A stretch of DNA of 64,000 nucleotides from Urophycis tenuis (GCA_036785325.1 JAXIVH010000024.1:1571628-1635627); one strand, 5' to 3'. Counted from the first letter of the stretch, positions 10,011-21,399 are shown. A program made the numbers and translations. The notes: generated from the letters alone by a model not told the origin.

Positions 10011-12039
10011 ATGACCGTACTGAGTGCTGGTATGGCTGTTCTAGGGATGAATCTCACCTCTGCTAACACAACGCTGGCGGCCTCACAGAGGGACTCCTTC
10101 TCCAAGGCTGTGACCAAGAATGTCATCGTGGTGGCTCTGGGACTCGCCATCATTTACATCAACGCCTGCCTGATCCACACCTTCCACAAACACCAGGTCT
10201 CCTGTTCCTCTCACCCCCAAATGATGTTTAACTTGTAATCAAATGACTTACTGACTTCTCACTGACTTCTGACTTCTGTCTGACTTCTCAAATGAAATTA
10301 ATCAAAGTTGCCTTTTCCTTGCTGAACAACCACATTCATGTCTTTAACACCCAGCCGCTATGTTCCTGTGATTATCATCAAACTGGAATGTAAATCCCCA
10401 AATTCCTTTAGGCAGCTCTATACATTGTTATGATCCAGATTCAGACCTGTCTTTCTCTATCTCTTTCAGCACCGTTTCCTGTCTGTATTTGTTGTAAAGT
10501 ATATCGCCAAGGTTACACAAGATTCAAAGTGTTTATTTTCATGTACAGCAGGGAAAACAAGTTTCTCTGTGCAATGAAATTCTTTCACTGATGCCGGGTA
10601 AAGCCATAGACGTTGCACTGGATTCCACACAAATATGGTTATCGTCATACAATACAGATTATACATCTTAATAATACAGACAGTACAGACACGATTAGAG
10701 TGATGTGCAAAAACACATTCTGCCCTTAGAGAAATCTTTACATACAGAATTCTGTTTATGTTTCCCTGACATCGTTATTCAGCCTATTGGTCAGGCAGAC
10801 TGCTGTGACGCGGTCATGATGTTTGTTGTGTTGGGTCACGAGAGGATGGATACCCGACCCGAGCCCGACGGTACCCGACGGGGCCGTGTCGGGTTTGGAC
10901 AAATATGTCGAAATTATGCTCGGGTTCGGGTCGGGCTCGGTCACATCTGCGCGATTTGAAGTTTTTAATTTACCTGCGCGTTAACTCGCGCATGTTTCAC
11001 TCATCTGTTTGTTGACATTTTCAAATGCCTTGCAGTTGGTTAATAAAGGTGGACTTTCATAAACTCAGATGTAAATGTGTCATTAGCATGAAAAAAATAG
11101 ATTTGAACTGTGTCGGGTTTGGTTACTGTTCTGTCGGACACGCGCTGGGCTCGGACAGAAAATTCCGGCCCGATCAGCTCTCTATGGGTCACCCTTCAGG
11201 CTGGTAGAAGCACAACCTCTTACCATGAAACCTTTCCCCCATCCTTTTCCGCCCTGTGCTCTCAGATCTTCAACACCAATCCCCGCTACATCCTCTTCAT
11301 CTACATGGTCATCAACGACACAGTCCAGCTGATCCTCACCATCGTCCTCTTCCTCCTCAGCTACACCCTCTATCGCATCAACGTGTCCCTGTGCTGCTTC
11401 ATCATGCTGCTGGCTCTCTTCACCACCGAAAACGCACCTCTCTACCTCTCCTGCATGGCGCTGGAGTGTTACGTGGCGGTGTGTTTCCCGCTGCAGCACG
11501 CCCGCATCTGCACCGTGCGGAGAACTTACCTCTCCATCGGCCTGATCTGGGCCACCAGCACGGCCTCCGTCCTCCCAGACCTGTTTTCCGCCCTGGCCCT
11601 CGAGCCCATAGCATTCTTCAGCACCAAGGTCTTCTGTCTGAGGGAGACGATCTTCCGTAACCACCACATCCTCCTGAAGAGGAACGTCTACTACGTGCTG
11701 TTGCTGGTGGTCATCTGGCTGACCCTGCTCTACACGTACTTCCGCATCCTGTTCACTGCCCGGGCCGCCAGCACGGATGCCAAGAAGGCCCGGAACACCA
11801 TCCTGCTGCACGGGTTCCAGCTGTTGATGTGCATGTTGATCTACGCGGATCCGTTGCTTAAAACGCTTCTGAACTACTGGTTCCCCAACAGTTTGGCGGA
11901 CACTTTGTTCGCGTGCTACATCATTATCAACATTTTGCCCCGCTCCATCAATCCCATGATATATGGCCTCCGAGACAAGACCTTCAGGATGCACCTGAAG
12001 AAACACCTAATTTGCAGATTGACGTTGAAACCCTTATAA
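10011..12039 (+). CDS. Odorant receptor 131-2-like, gene A1 (two coding exons)
   Basis: Predicted class A odorant GPCR of olfactory neurons. Coding exon 1 is 10011-10196, ending before GTCTCC. Exon 2 is 11266-12039, following CTCTCAG. Both meet in phase 0 and give 319 residues. The ATG at 10011 directly follows an in-frame stop; the third Met (10047) aligns with the B start and could be the real one. The N-terminus has N-glycosylation sites (NLTSANTT). TM1 is in exon 1 and TM2-TM7 in exon 2. An ECY triplet replaces DRY at the end of TM3, and TM7 carries a canonical NPMIY followed by GLRDKTF. A 345-bp transposon lies in the intron. It differs from A2 at 15 exon-2 residues but not in exon 1. 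The upstream region is loaded with insertions, so expression is uncertain. Confidence 0.85.
10840..11184. mobile_element. hAT-type MITE in the A1 intron
   Basis: A 345-bp insertion is flanked by the 8-bp repeat TGGGTCAC (10832-10839, 11185-11192). The A2 intron near 18927 shows one copy and no insertion. Its ends are weak inverted repeats (GAGAG-type). The inside is GC-rich with repeated CGGGT/ACCCG motifs. Confidence 0.75.
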
Positions 12040-12345
12040 ACTGTCAACTGTGGTGGGATTCTGGGCTCTGTAGTTAGGTGGGGCCAGGGCCCTGTCCTGT
12101 GTGCACTACCCTCAGACCCATGTATTAGGTTTCAAATACAATCCTTTTTAATGGAAAATGTTCAATGGTGTTATCCACCATTGTGTTCAGTAAGATGCAG
12201 GATAAGGACATATGAACACACATTGATTTTGACCTTTCCCATTGCATATCAAACGCCTTGCTAAGTAGAGAGACAGCATGCATGGGTTTGACAGCACTGG
12301 TTGGTTTTATTAACCTCAGCAGTTTGTAAATGCAATGACCATTTG
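12040..12345 (+). repeat. A1 3' flank with a diverged receptor-spacing module
   Basis: After the A1 stop, the GGGCCCTGTCCTGTGTGCAC block matches the 3' flank of A2 and, more distantly, the start of the module at 20711. At 12239-12345 the block CATATCAAACGCCTTGCTAA aligns with TATATCAAAGGCCTTGCTAA at 20943 and with 62851. This is a shared spacer of the receptor array, possibly promoter sequence of a lost gene. Confidence 0.6.
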
Positions 12346-12625
12346 GTGGACACATAAACGTCATTTTCTTTACATTTACATTTTCTACTTCTGAAAAACC
12401 TTGCTGTTTCATGCTCCACCCCTAAAGTACTACTTTTTCAATACTTAGTTCTAAGAAAAGAACATCTTCCCAGGAGACATTTTCTGTCACAAACAGCCAA
12501 AGGCCTACGATAACTAAGGTGATTATCTCCACGGCAGCCTCCCATTCCTGAGCAGTGAACTTTAAGAGCACCTCTCCAAAGACACACTTAATAAACCCCT
12601 GTGTATTTGTATCTGGGGTTGTGCA

Positions 12626-12651
12626 TGAGAGAGAGACAGAGAGAGAGAGAG

Positions 12652-12716
<65 letters not shown>

Positions 12717-12717
12717 A

Positions 12718-12748
<31 letters not shown>

Positions 12749-12750
12749 GA
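12626..12750. repeat. GA microsatellite
   Basis: About 125 bases of nearly uninterrupted GA dinucleotides with a few C interruptions. The Ser/Leu- and Arg/Glu-rich frames across it are repeat artefacts. Confidence 0.95.
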
Positions 12751-13123
12751 ATGTATGCGCATCATGTACATGTGCAACATGCACATCTACACACACGTGC
12801 ATTCTCTAACGAGCTACATGTGTTCTCTAACGAGCTACACCCGTGTGTGTTCTTAACGAGCTACCGGGGAATTTTTGACCTTTACTTATGAAGCCTATTG
12901 GTGAGTAAAGGTACCCAGGTGTACCCATGTTTCATCTCCTGGACTCGCTCTGGGAAAGGTTAGGGGAAAGGTCACGTAGTCCCTCGTTCCCCATCAAGTG
13001 AACTTGCTGTGGGTGATGTTAGAACAATAATAACCATCATAATCATTTACTATATTTGTACAGCACTTTTGTTGCCAAAGTGTGCAGGCAAAGTAAGAGT
13101 AAAGTTTAACATACTGAATGGCC

Positions 13124-13520
13124 TATATATGCTAGTTATGGTCTTCTAAGACTCACCAAATTCAACATCTTTCACAGTCCTTGTACTATGTATCAGATTT
13201 GTATTTTTCTTTTTTTTCTCCCTTTTTTTCACCTTGAATGTGTAATGTCAATTCTCATCCTCAAACCTCAAGAAAAAACTGTTCAGCATATTTGTATTTG
13301 TCAACTGATCTGGGATCTACCACTACTTGTAGTATGAATGAGATGTATGTAAGGTATTATATGTAGTTCACTCTCTTTGTGTCTGTCATGGCCCCCTAGC
13401 ATTAGCTTTAGGTAGCTTCTTTGGGGACCAGTTCACATGCATTGACAGTACTTTACTGTCTCTAATGTTTACGTATCATGTATATGAATAAATATCAATC
13501 AGTCAATATATCAAAAAAAT
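13124..13520 (+). mobile_element. Non-LTR retrotransposon 3' fragment
   Basis: The sequence is inserted relative to 20180-20200, where TACTGAAT is directly followed by ATAGCA. It ends with ATGAATAAATATCAATCAGT and an A-run, like a 5'-truncated LINE tail. No coding remnant was identified. Confidence 0.5.
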
Positions 13521-14104
13521 AGCATACAAAATATTGATTATGACAGGATAATAAATACATCAGCAACCTAAACCAGGCCTGGAATCATCATTTTAGTGGC
13601 AAGGCCACATAGGCTTTGGTGTCACCAGTCTCTGGAGGGCACAAAGACCACACACCAGGGCAGCAGGCCCCATCAGTAAAACAACCTGTTGTCACAGCCC
13701 CACCCTCCCAGGTAGAGCGTGCCTCAGCAGAGAAAGTATTGATTAAACTTGAAGGGGGGGGGGGGGGGGAATGATGTAATTATGATGAAATAGTGACAAT
13801 ATTCCTCGTCATGCATAATTTAGTTAACTTGTACAGAAGAACTTTGTTTGTACAGAACTAGTTTGCAGGACACACTGCACATTCACAGTCAAGGCTAACT
13901 TTTTATTGAGCACCTGTTGATCTGGTGGACAGTGTGTGTCCACGCCCACGCCAACTATGGTCAAACCATATCATGTATGTTCATAATCAATGATGAGGGA
14001 AGATCTGATGCCATTATTTTACTGTTTAAAATGATTTCCCTTAACTGCTGAGAAAACTCATAACATTCACTCATTTCAAGGTTTCAAGTTTATTGTCACA
14101 CAAC

Positions 14105-15113
14105 CAGGGGTGAAAGTAAGTGGTACGGCGTACCACTAAAAGATTTGGAGGAGGTACGCCGTACTGGAAAGAAAACTATACTGTCTCTGAAAAAAAAAGC
14201 ACTTTCAGCATGACAACACACCTGCTAATGTCACATTACCAGAAGCAACAAGTTTTCCCCAAAATACTTTGCATATAACTTATTCTGAACTGTCTCTGAA
14301 TTGTGTCTGAACCTTCCGTGCAGTGTTTCACTCGACAGACATCGAGCGAGGTAGCACGCGTAGACAGACAGACGTTTGTTGCAAAGTCTCCCAAATAAAT
14401 ACAACATATTCAGAAAAATATGTTGGTGTTTCAATATTCTGTTTTTATGTGTGCAGTGTTTCGCTGGCCAGACAACGAGTGAGCTACAGCACGCGTGTAC
14501 TGCTTAACCAGATCTTGCGCCAACGTGCACAGCTGGTAATCAAAGTGTTTTAGCAGACAGACGTTTGTTGCAAAGTCTCCCAAATGAAAAAGCAGACTGT
14601 GAGAGGGGGTTCAGCACAGTGAGCATTATAAAATAGCAACAAACTGACAACAGGAAATGCAGAAGACCTCCTCTTCATCAACACAGTGGGACCACCGTGC
14701 AAGCAGTGGGATCCTTTTCCTTATGTAAAGACTTGGCTGGGCAAAGGAAGGAGAGCTGCTCACTCATCAAGCGGCATGGCTCGCCGTCAAACAGATGAAG
14801 AGAGCTACTTCAAGCCTCTGTGGAATTTATTTTGTTTTAAGTGTTTAACTTTCACTGTTCCACCACTGTTCTGTGTCCAAAATGAAAAGTCAAGATAGTT
14901 TTCAACTGTTGAAAATGTATTAAAATGATTGTTGTTTGTTTACAATTTATTTGTAATCAAAAACCGATAAAGGGGGATAAAAGAGTGATATACGAGTAGT
15001 CCTAGTGAATGCTTGATAAGTAGACTATAATAAATAATTAAGTGTATTTTTCGGTGCACACTATGGGTCAATATGATAGTACCGGCAAGAAATAAAAACT
15101 ACTTTCACCCCTG
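14105..15113 (+). mobile_element. hAT remnant with transposase C-terminal trace
   Basis: The inverted ends are CAGGGGTGAAAGTA and its complement. The flanks CACACAAC and CACATACC match at 6 of 8 bases, an aged 8-bp duplication. A module 1 lacks the insertion near 2750. Around 14593-14640 the frame reads DCERGFSTVSIIK, the hAT dimerisation signature. It continues after a one-base shift into LTTGNAEDLLFINT and on to about 14898. The transposase is frameshifted and dead. Confidence 0.8.
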
Positions 15114-15579
15114 CACATACCAGATAACAACGTACATCATTTCACCAGCTGTGAAATTCTTGCAGCCCGGGTGAACTCAACTTTGCATAATAAAATAAAA
15201 TATAATAAAATAGAATACAATAAAAATAAAAAAGGAAGTATATGTGCAATATAAATAACAACAAATCAAATCAGATAAGTAGCACCTAAAATAAGTGGCA
15301 GAGTAAAATTGGTGCGGTAGATATAACTTTGATCTAACTTCTACATCTAACTTCTTTCTGAGCCATTCAGGATGAACCATCCTCACAACGATGAGGTTAA
15401 GCTAGGTTAAGGTTAGGTTACAGTAGCCAGGCTGTTGGCAGCCGCCATGACTCAGGAGGGTAGATATCAACGAGCCAACTACATCACAGCGTTTCTGGGC
15501 TATGGGTACCACTGGTGGTGTGTGGGGGTACTGCAGGTGGTGCGTGGAATTACCATTAATATAGATTATTGAAAATACA

Positions 15580-16493
15580 TCTATCTATAAAGCAAGAAAC
15601 GTCTGTCACTGTGTCTGTGGCTCACATATCGCGCTGATTGTTTGTCAGATCGACCTAACATTTTGGATGTCGGTTGAGCGTGGCACGATGTTGTGCATCC
15701 TCTGAATTTTCACGCTACGGCCATGGACATTAGCGACGGACGGGCACAAACTATGGACGGGCGAGGAATGGCACAAACTTGGAGATCTTTTCAACTGTGG
15801 ATGTTCATATTTGTAGCCTCACTCAGTCTGGATGTAGCTGTAGCCTACGCTGGCTGTCCTACAGCTGTCATTGTGCATGACTATTTTTCATATAATCAGG
15901 TTGTTGCAGAGACAGACCCACCTCTTCATTGTGTATTTTTGAGCTGGGTTGCGCATCACGGCTAGGCTACGCTCTGACAAGATGTCTTCCTCCAGTCCTG
16001 TTAGCATAGTAAAAATGCTTAAAGCTAAACAATCTTTAGCATAATATTCCAATAGCAGCAGGATGTAGGCGACCAAAAGTTTAAAAAGTCTGCCATTCAA
16101 AATGGGTAGGCTACATATTATAACCAGTTTAAGTAGGCTTTGGTGAATTTGAAAGCAGATGAGCAAAGCATCGGCTTGGTAAAGACAGCTACACAGCTGT
16201 CAGCAGTAGCTTTTCTGCCGGTTCCACATGTTGAATCGGCGCAAAAATTACAGTATGGCCGACGTCGAGTTGGTGTGTAGGTGCGCTGGCGGTAGCTTTT
16301 GCGCCGACTCAACATGTGTTTAGGCTATGTTTCGTGAATGAGCCTTTTTAACATTTTATTCTTCACAGGCTATGGCAAGCCATTGAAGCCACATAGGCCT
16401 ATGTATAATTTCAGATAGGCCTACATACATGAAAAATCTACTTAAGCTCCCCCTTTATATAGGAATACATGCTTCCTACGGGTCCTGCAGTAG
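15580..16493 (+). mobile_element. Helitron-like element upstream of A2
   Basis: It begins TCTATCTATAAAGCAAGAAA and ends CCTGCAGTAG followed by T, with no target duplication, as expected for Helitrons (TC...CTRR inserted between A and T). The corresponding site in A1 (near 8578) is uninterrupted. A related copy lies in reverse orientation at 17897-18671. No Rep/helicase coding is present. The 90-codon frame inside is shared with the other copy but I do not recognise it. Confidence 0.6.
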
Positions 16494-16816
16494 TATATTA
16501 TCAATAAAGTTTGGTAAAAAAAAAAAGTATTATGGCTCGTTATTATTTAAAGAGTGTGGAAATACTTCAACCTGTTTGATGTGGATTCACTGTAACTGTT
16601 GACTATCATTGCGTGGTGCATTCAGGCCTTCTGTCAGAGCATGAAGAAGGCCCAATTTTGTGCATCCAAGGGTTTTGTCCTGAATGTTTTTAACAAACTA
16701 ACCCAGAAATGTACAGTATGTACAGTCACAAGTATATAAACCTTATCCCTCAACGTTGAAACCTTCTATGATTCTTCCCCCCTGGGCACTCCTCAGTGAC
16801 CCCCACCGTCCTGCTG

Positions 16817-16887
16817 TATATAAATCTGTAATCGATGCCACCACGTTGTCTTGTATCACATTAGCAGGGGCCATCGTTTTATCTCTG
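16817..16887 (+). promoter_or_regulatory. A2 core promoter and 5' noncoding exon
   Basis: TATATAAA at 16817-16824 and a GTAGGT donor after 16887 match the A1 promoter. Here the block is not preceded by the 513-bp element, so the ancestral upstream sequence (the tail of the Helitron-free module) is still attached. Confidence 0.55.
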
Positions 16888-17401
16888 GTAGGTTAGTCTC
16901 TCTTCTCCCCACCGTACCCAAACACAGCACACCTTCACAGCACCGTCTTAAACTCATTTAATACATGCACACACTATTGTAGTTTATAGCTGTTTAACGT
17001 ACAATGTTAAGTTAATGTTTGACCTTATTTTAGGTAGTCCTGCTGTATATGCATTTATTTTCTGGATGAGAAATAATTTTAAGTAAGTAGCGTGCTTTAT
17101 TTATGTGATTTGAAATGCTTTTTTTTCCAATACTTTTTTGTCAGTTAGATATCAACATGCACATTGGGATCGAGAAATGTGCTATATAAATTAGATAATA
17201 AATATTAATGTTCACACTAATTGTTTAGCAATCTGAATGCTTATCATAGACATCTTCTCGATATGTATTTGACAAACCGAGGAAATTAGGATTTTGTGTA
17301 CACTCTTCAACAGACTATTGTTTATTGATGTAAACAAAGATGATGAATCTGTCTTTGTTCAAAGTTAGGAATTGCATTTGAAATCAACACATCACTGCTA
17401 A

Positions 17402-19777
17402 ATGACCGTACTGAGTGCTGGTATGGCTGTTCTAGGGATGAATCTCACCTCTGCTAACACAACGCTGGCGGCCTCACAGAGGGACTCCTTCTCCAAGGCT
17501 GTGACCAAGAATGTCATCGTGGTGGCTCTGGGACTCGCCATCATTTACATCAACGCCTGCCTGATCCACACCTTCCACAAACACCAGGTCTCCTGTTCCT
17601 CTCACCCCCAAATGATGTTTAACTTGTAATCAAATGACTTACTGACTTCTCACTGACTTCTGTCTGACTTCTGTCTGACTTCTCAAATGAAATTAATCAA
17701 AGTTGCCTTTTCCTTGCTGAATAACCACAATCATGTCTTTAACACCCAGCCGCTATGTTCCTGTGATTATCCGGGGTCAAACTGAAATGTAAATCCCCAA
17801 ATTATTTTAGGCGGCTCTATACATTGTTATGATCCAGATTCAGACCTGTCTTTCTCTGTCTCTTTTAGCACCGTTTCCTGTCAGTCTTTTCTGTAACTAG
17901 TGCAGTGGCTGTAGGGCGTATGTATTCTTATAGAAAAGTGGGGGCTGAAGTAGATTTTTCATGTATGTAGGCCTATCTGGAATTACATGTAGGCATATGT
18001 GGCTTCAGTGGCTTGCCATAGCCTGTGAAGAATAAAATGTTAAAAAGGCTTGCCATATGGAATTCAGTCGTTCATCGACGAAATGTAGCCTAAACACATG
18101 TTGAGTCGGTGCAAAAGCTAACACCGGCGCCACCGACACACCAACTCGACGTCGGCCATACTGTAGCTTTTGCGCCGATTCAACATGTGGAACCCGCAGA
18201 AAAGCTACCACAGAGGGCACCCAACGGCCCACGTCGGGTTGGTGTGTCGCCGCCTGTACCAAGCGTAGAGCGTAGCATAGCCGTGATACACAACTCAGCT
18301 CAAGAATACACAATGAAGAGGTGGGTCTGTCTCTGCAACAACCTGATTTTATAAAAAAAATAGTAGGACATCCAGCGTAGGCTACGGCTACATCCAGGGT
18401 GAGTGAGGCTACAAATGTGAACATCCACAGTTGAAAATGTGTGTTTTTCCAAGTTTGTGCTATTCCTCGCCCGTCCATTGCTTATGTGGATGGCCGTAGC
18501 GTGAATTCAGCTTTTTAAAATTACTAAAAAAAACATCAAAATCAAGTATGCACACTATCGTGCCATGCTCTAACCATATCCAAAATTTTAGGTCGATCTG
18601 ACAAATAGTTGCGATATGCGAACCACAGACACACAGACACAGTGACAGACATTTCTTGCTTTATAGATAGATGCCTTTTTTCAAGGTTACACAAGGCCAT
18701 AGTGATTGCACTTGGTTCCACACAAATATGGTTATAGTCATACAATACAGATAATACATCTTAATAATACCGACAATACAAACACGATTAGAGTGACGTG
18801 CAGAACACATTCAGCCTGAGAGAAATCTTTCCATGCAGAATTCTGTTTCTTTTTCCCTGACATCGTTATTAAGCCTTTTGGTCAGGCAGACTGCTGTGAA
18901 CCGGTCATGACATTTGTTGTGTTGGGTCACCCTTCAGGCTGGTAGAAGCACAACCTCTGACCATGAAATCTTTTCCCCATCCTTTTCCGCCCTGTGCTCT
19001 CAGATCTTCAACACCAATCCCCGCTACATCCTTTTTATCTACATGGTCATCAATGACACAGTCCAGCTGATCCTCACCATCCTCCTCTTCCTCCTCAGCT
19101 ACACCCTCTATCGCATCAACGTGTCCCTGTGCTGCTTAATCATGCTGCTGGCTCTCTTCACCACCGAAAACGCACCTCTCTACCTCTCCTGCATGGCGCT
19201 GGAGTGTTACGTGGCAGTGTGTTTCCCGCTGCAGCACGCCCGCATCTGCACCGTGCGGAGAACTTACCTCTCCATCGGCCTGATCTGGGCCACCAGCACA
19301 GTCTCCGTCCTCCCGGACCTGTTTTCCGCCCTGGCCCTCGAGCCCATAGCATTCTTCAGCACCAAGGTCTTCTGTGTAAGGAAGACGGTCTTCCGCAACC
19401 ACCACATCCTCCTGAAGAGGAACGTCTCCTACGTGCTGTTGCTGGTGGTCATCTGGCTGACCCTGCTCTACACGTACTTCCGCATCCTGTTCACTGCCCG
19501 GGCCGCCAGCACGGATGCCAAGAAGGCCCGGAACACCATCCTGCTGCACGGGTTCCAGCTGTTGATGTGCATGATGGTATACACGGATCCTTTGCTGAAA
19601 GCGCTTCTGAACTACTGGTTCCCCAACAGTTTGACGGACACTTTGTTTGCGTGCTACATCATTATCAACATTTTGCCCCGCTCCATCAGTCCCATGTTGT
19701 ATGGCCTCCGAGACAAGACCTTCAGGATGTACCTGAAGAAACACCTAATTTGCAGATTGACGTTGAAACCCTTATAA
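17402..19777 (+). CDS. Odorant receptor 131-2-like, gene A2 (two coding exons)
   Basis: Predicted odorant GPCR. Coding exon 1 is 17402-17587 and exon 2 is 19004-19777, joined in phase 0, for 319 residues. Exon 1 supplies the N-glycosylated N-terminus and TM1 (NVIVVALGLAIIYINAC). Exon 2 supplies TM2-TM7, ECY (129-131), the conserved loop cysteine in KVFCVRK (186) and SPMLYGLRDKTF in TM7, where A1 has NPMIY. The intron is enlarged by a reverse Helitron-like copy. Unit 1 of the triplicated segment starts inside this intron at 18248, so A2 is the only A gene of the triplication with an exon 1. Its exon 2 protein is identical to that of A3 and A4. Confidence 0.87.
17897..18671 (-). mobile_element. 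Helitron-like element in the A2 intron, reverse orientation
   Basis: Read on the minus strand it starts TCTATCTATAAAGCAAG at 18671 and ends CACTGCACTAG at 17897. It is related to 15580-16493 over most of its length. The left breakpoint of the triplicated segment (18248) lies inside it, so partial copies open unit 2 (30336-30759) and unit 3 (46733-47156). Confidence 0.65.
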
Positions 19778-19942
19778 ACTGTCAACTGTGGTGGGATTCT
19801 AGACTCTGTAGTTAGGTGGTGCCAGGGCCCTGTCCTGTGTGCACTACCCTCTAGAACCATGTCTCAAATACAATCCTTTTTAATGAAAAATGTTCAATGG
19901 TGTTCGCCTTAACAAGCTAATGACAAGCTACCTGGAATTTTG

Positions 19943-19977
19943 ACCTTTACTCATGAAGCCTATTCATGAGTAAAGGT
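19943..19977. repeat. Perfect 14-bp inverted repeat 3' of A2
   Basis: ACCTTTACTCATGA and its complement are separated by AGCCTAT. The same structure follows A3 (near 32035) and A4 (near 48427). Diverged, partly broken versions lie near 2283 and 12879, at the starts of the A modules. Confidence 0.8.
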
Positions 19978-20358
19978 ACCCAGGTACCCAGGTGTACCCA
20001 TGTTTCACCTCCTGGACTCGCTCTGGGAAAGGTTAGGGGAAAGGTCACGTAGTCCCTCGTTCCCCATCAAGTGAACTTGCTGTGGGTGATGTTAGAACAA
20101 TAATAACCATCATAATCATTTACTATTTGTACAGCACTTTTGTTGCCAAAGTGTGCGGGCAAAGTAAAAGTAAAGTTTAACATACTGAATATAGCAATAC
20201 AAAATATTAATTATGACATGATAATAAATACATCAGCAACCTAAACCAGGTCTGGAATAGTAATTTTAGGGGCAAGGCCACATAGGCTTTGGTGTCACCA
20301 GTCTCTGGAGGGCAAAAAGACCACACACCAGGGCAGCAGGCCCCATCAGTAAACCACA

Positions 20359-20710
20359 ATGGCTTTGAGTCCTTGTATAACGAGGCAAGGCAAAGATTCT
20401 GAGGTACTTTCATTTCAGATACCCAAAAGGTTGTTTGCATCTCCTAAGCGGTGGTCTGCTGGGGAGGTAGAGGCACTCAGAGGGACAGGAAACTGGACCG
20501 GAGGATCCTCCTGCCCTGGACTGGGGGTTGCTAGCCAAGCAGAGCTACAACCCGACACCTCTCACCCCATTCATGGCGCTGTGGGAGCCTTCGATCGTTA
20601 CCATTACCATGGCTGTGATGCAAAACCTCACATTGTTTGTGTTACCTTTGTCTTCAACTATATTACACACGTATAACACAAAGTCACCCACAAGAAATGA
20701 CATGCTTCAA
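20359..20710 (+). other. Unassigned conserved spacer
   Basis: Single-copy-like sequence between the partial A module and the B upstream module, repeated in units 2 and 3. A frame of about 105 codons is open here and in both copies, but the units are too similar for that to be evidence of coding. I do not recognise the product. Confidence 0.4.
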
Positions 20711-21345
20711 TCAATACTGGTAATGTGGGGCCAGGATCCTGCCCTGTGTGCGCTGCCCTCTAAATCCAGCAAATCTGTTTGGGGTTATAAAACATTTTAA
20801 GTGGGACATTTCTAATAGTGTTCTACAATTGAGGTCGTGGAGTCAGGTAATCAATAAGTCCGGTCAGACTGGGCATACATGTCTATAGTGACTGGTGTGT
20901 AGTGACACCCACCTTGTGAACGTGGATTGACCCCACCAATTGTATATCAAAGGCCTTGCTAAGCAGAGACATTGACACTTCCCTTGCCTTGGTAGCACTG
21001 GCTGGTCTTATACCTACCTCATCACTTCAGGTCAGAAATGCATTGACCATTTTCTACAGACTTTCTATTAAGTGGTGATTTTATTGAATTGTAATTTTGT
21101 AAATGTCTTTCTGTTTTTATGTTGTGTAAACATACATACATTTAACACTGTGCCAGTAAAGCTTGTTTAATACTTATTACTAAGATTCAAGATTCAAGAT
21201 TCAAGTATCTTTATTGTCAAATGTGCTACATGGCAGGCATAAGAGCCTTGTCTTACGACTACTACTCCAGAGCATCCTTCTACAGTTGAAGATTGGTTTG
21301 AAGAAGATAGCATGGCAGAGGGGGGGGGTTCTCACGATGGGCACA
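20711..21345 (+). promoter_or_regulatory. Receptor upstream module P (unit 1)
   Basis: The block runs from GGTAATGTGGGGCCAGG to CACGATGGGC. It includes TATATCAAAGGCCTTGCTAA at 20943 and TAGCACTGGCTGG. Copies are at 32800-33427, 37138-37709, 49196-49823 and 53519-54091; diverged copies are at 12239 and 62831. It always lies upstream of a B- or C-type receptor. Its beginning resembles the 3' flank of A genes, so it is an array spacer that probably carries control sequence. The function is inferred. Confidence 0.5.
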
Positions 21346-21399
21346 CACACACACACATACACACACACACAGTGCAAGCCCCTGAGTGCTGCCTCCTGG

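Larger units (their letters stand above)
2195..12800 (+). repeat. A module 1 (older tandem duplicate carrying receptor A1)
   Basis: This block aligns in order with 12801-19910: an ACGAGCTAC-rich start followed by ACCTTTACTCATGAAGCC, a poly-G run (2480-2501 versus about 13755-13769), a retroelement tail, the promoter, exon 1, intron and exon 2 of an A receptor. The two modules differ by several insertions whose empty sites can be read in the other copy. Outer limits are approximate. Confidence 0.7.
12801..19910 (+). repeat. A module 2 (older tandem duplicate carrying receptor A2)
   Basis: Collinear with A module 1 from the ACGAGCTAC start to the exon 2 stop. It lacks the hAT nest, the 513-bp promoter element and the intronic MITE of module 1. 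It has its own hAT insertion (14105-15113) and two Helitron-like copies. A further partial module start follows at about 19911-20358. Limits are approximate. Confidence 0.7.

Noticed and set aside
11182..12006. Long antisense frame (274 codons) opposite A1 exon 2, with similar ones opposite A2-A4
   Set aside because: It is a codon-composition shadow of the GC-rich receptor exon: the sense frame has clear seven-TM homology and the antisense product is Gln/Asp/His-rich without known motifs. The +1 frame of 228 codons is rejected for the same reason.
12422..12891. Arg/Glu- and Ser/Leu-repeat proteins across the GA array
   Set aside because: Translations of a simple dinucleotide repeat in several frames; no flanking coding evidence. 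The Tyr/Ile, Cys/Val and His/Thr frames at TA and CA arrays are the same kind of artefact.
15693..15965. 90-codon frame (MDISDGRAQTMDGRG...) as a secreted protein gene
   Set aside because: It lies inside a Helitron-like element and the related frame in the reverse copy at 18005-18478 diverges in length and ending; likely noncoding element sequence.
20359..20676. 105-codon frame between A and B receptors
   Set aside because: Preserved in three units only because they are nearly identical; no recognisable domain, splice context or codon signal.
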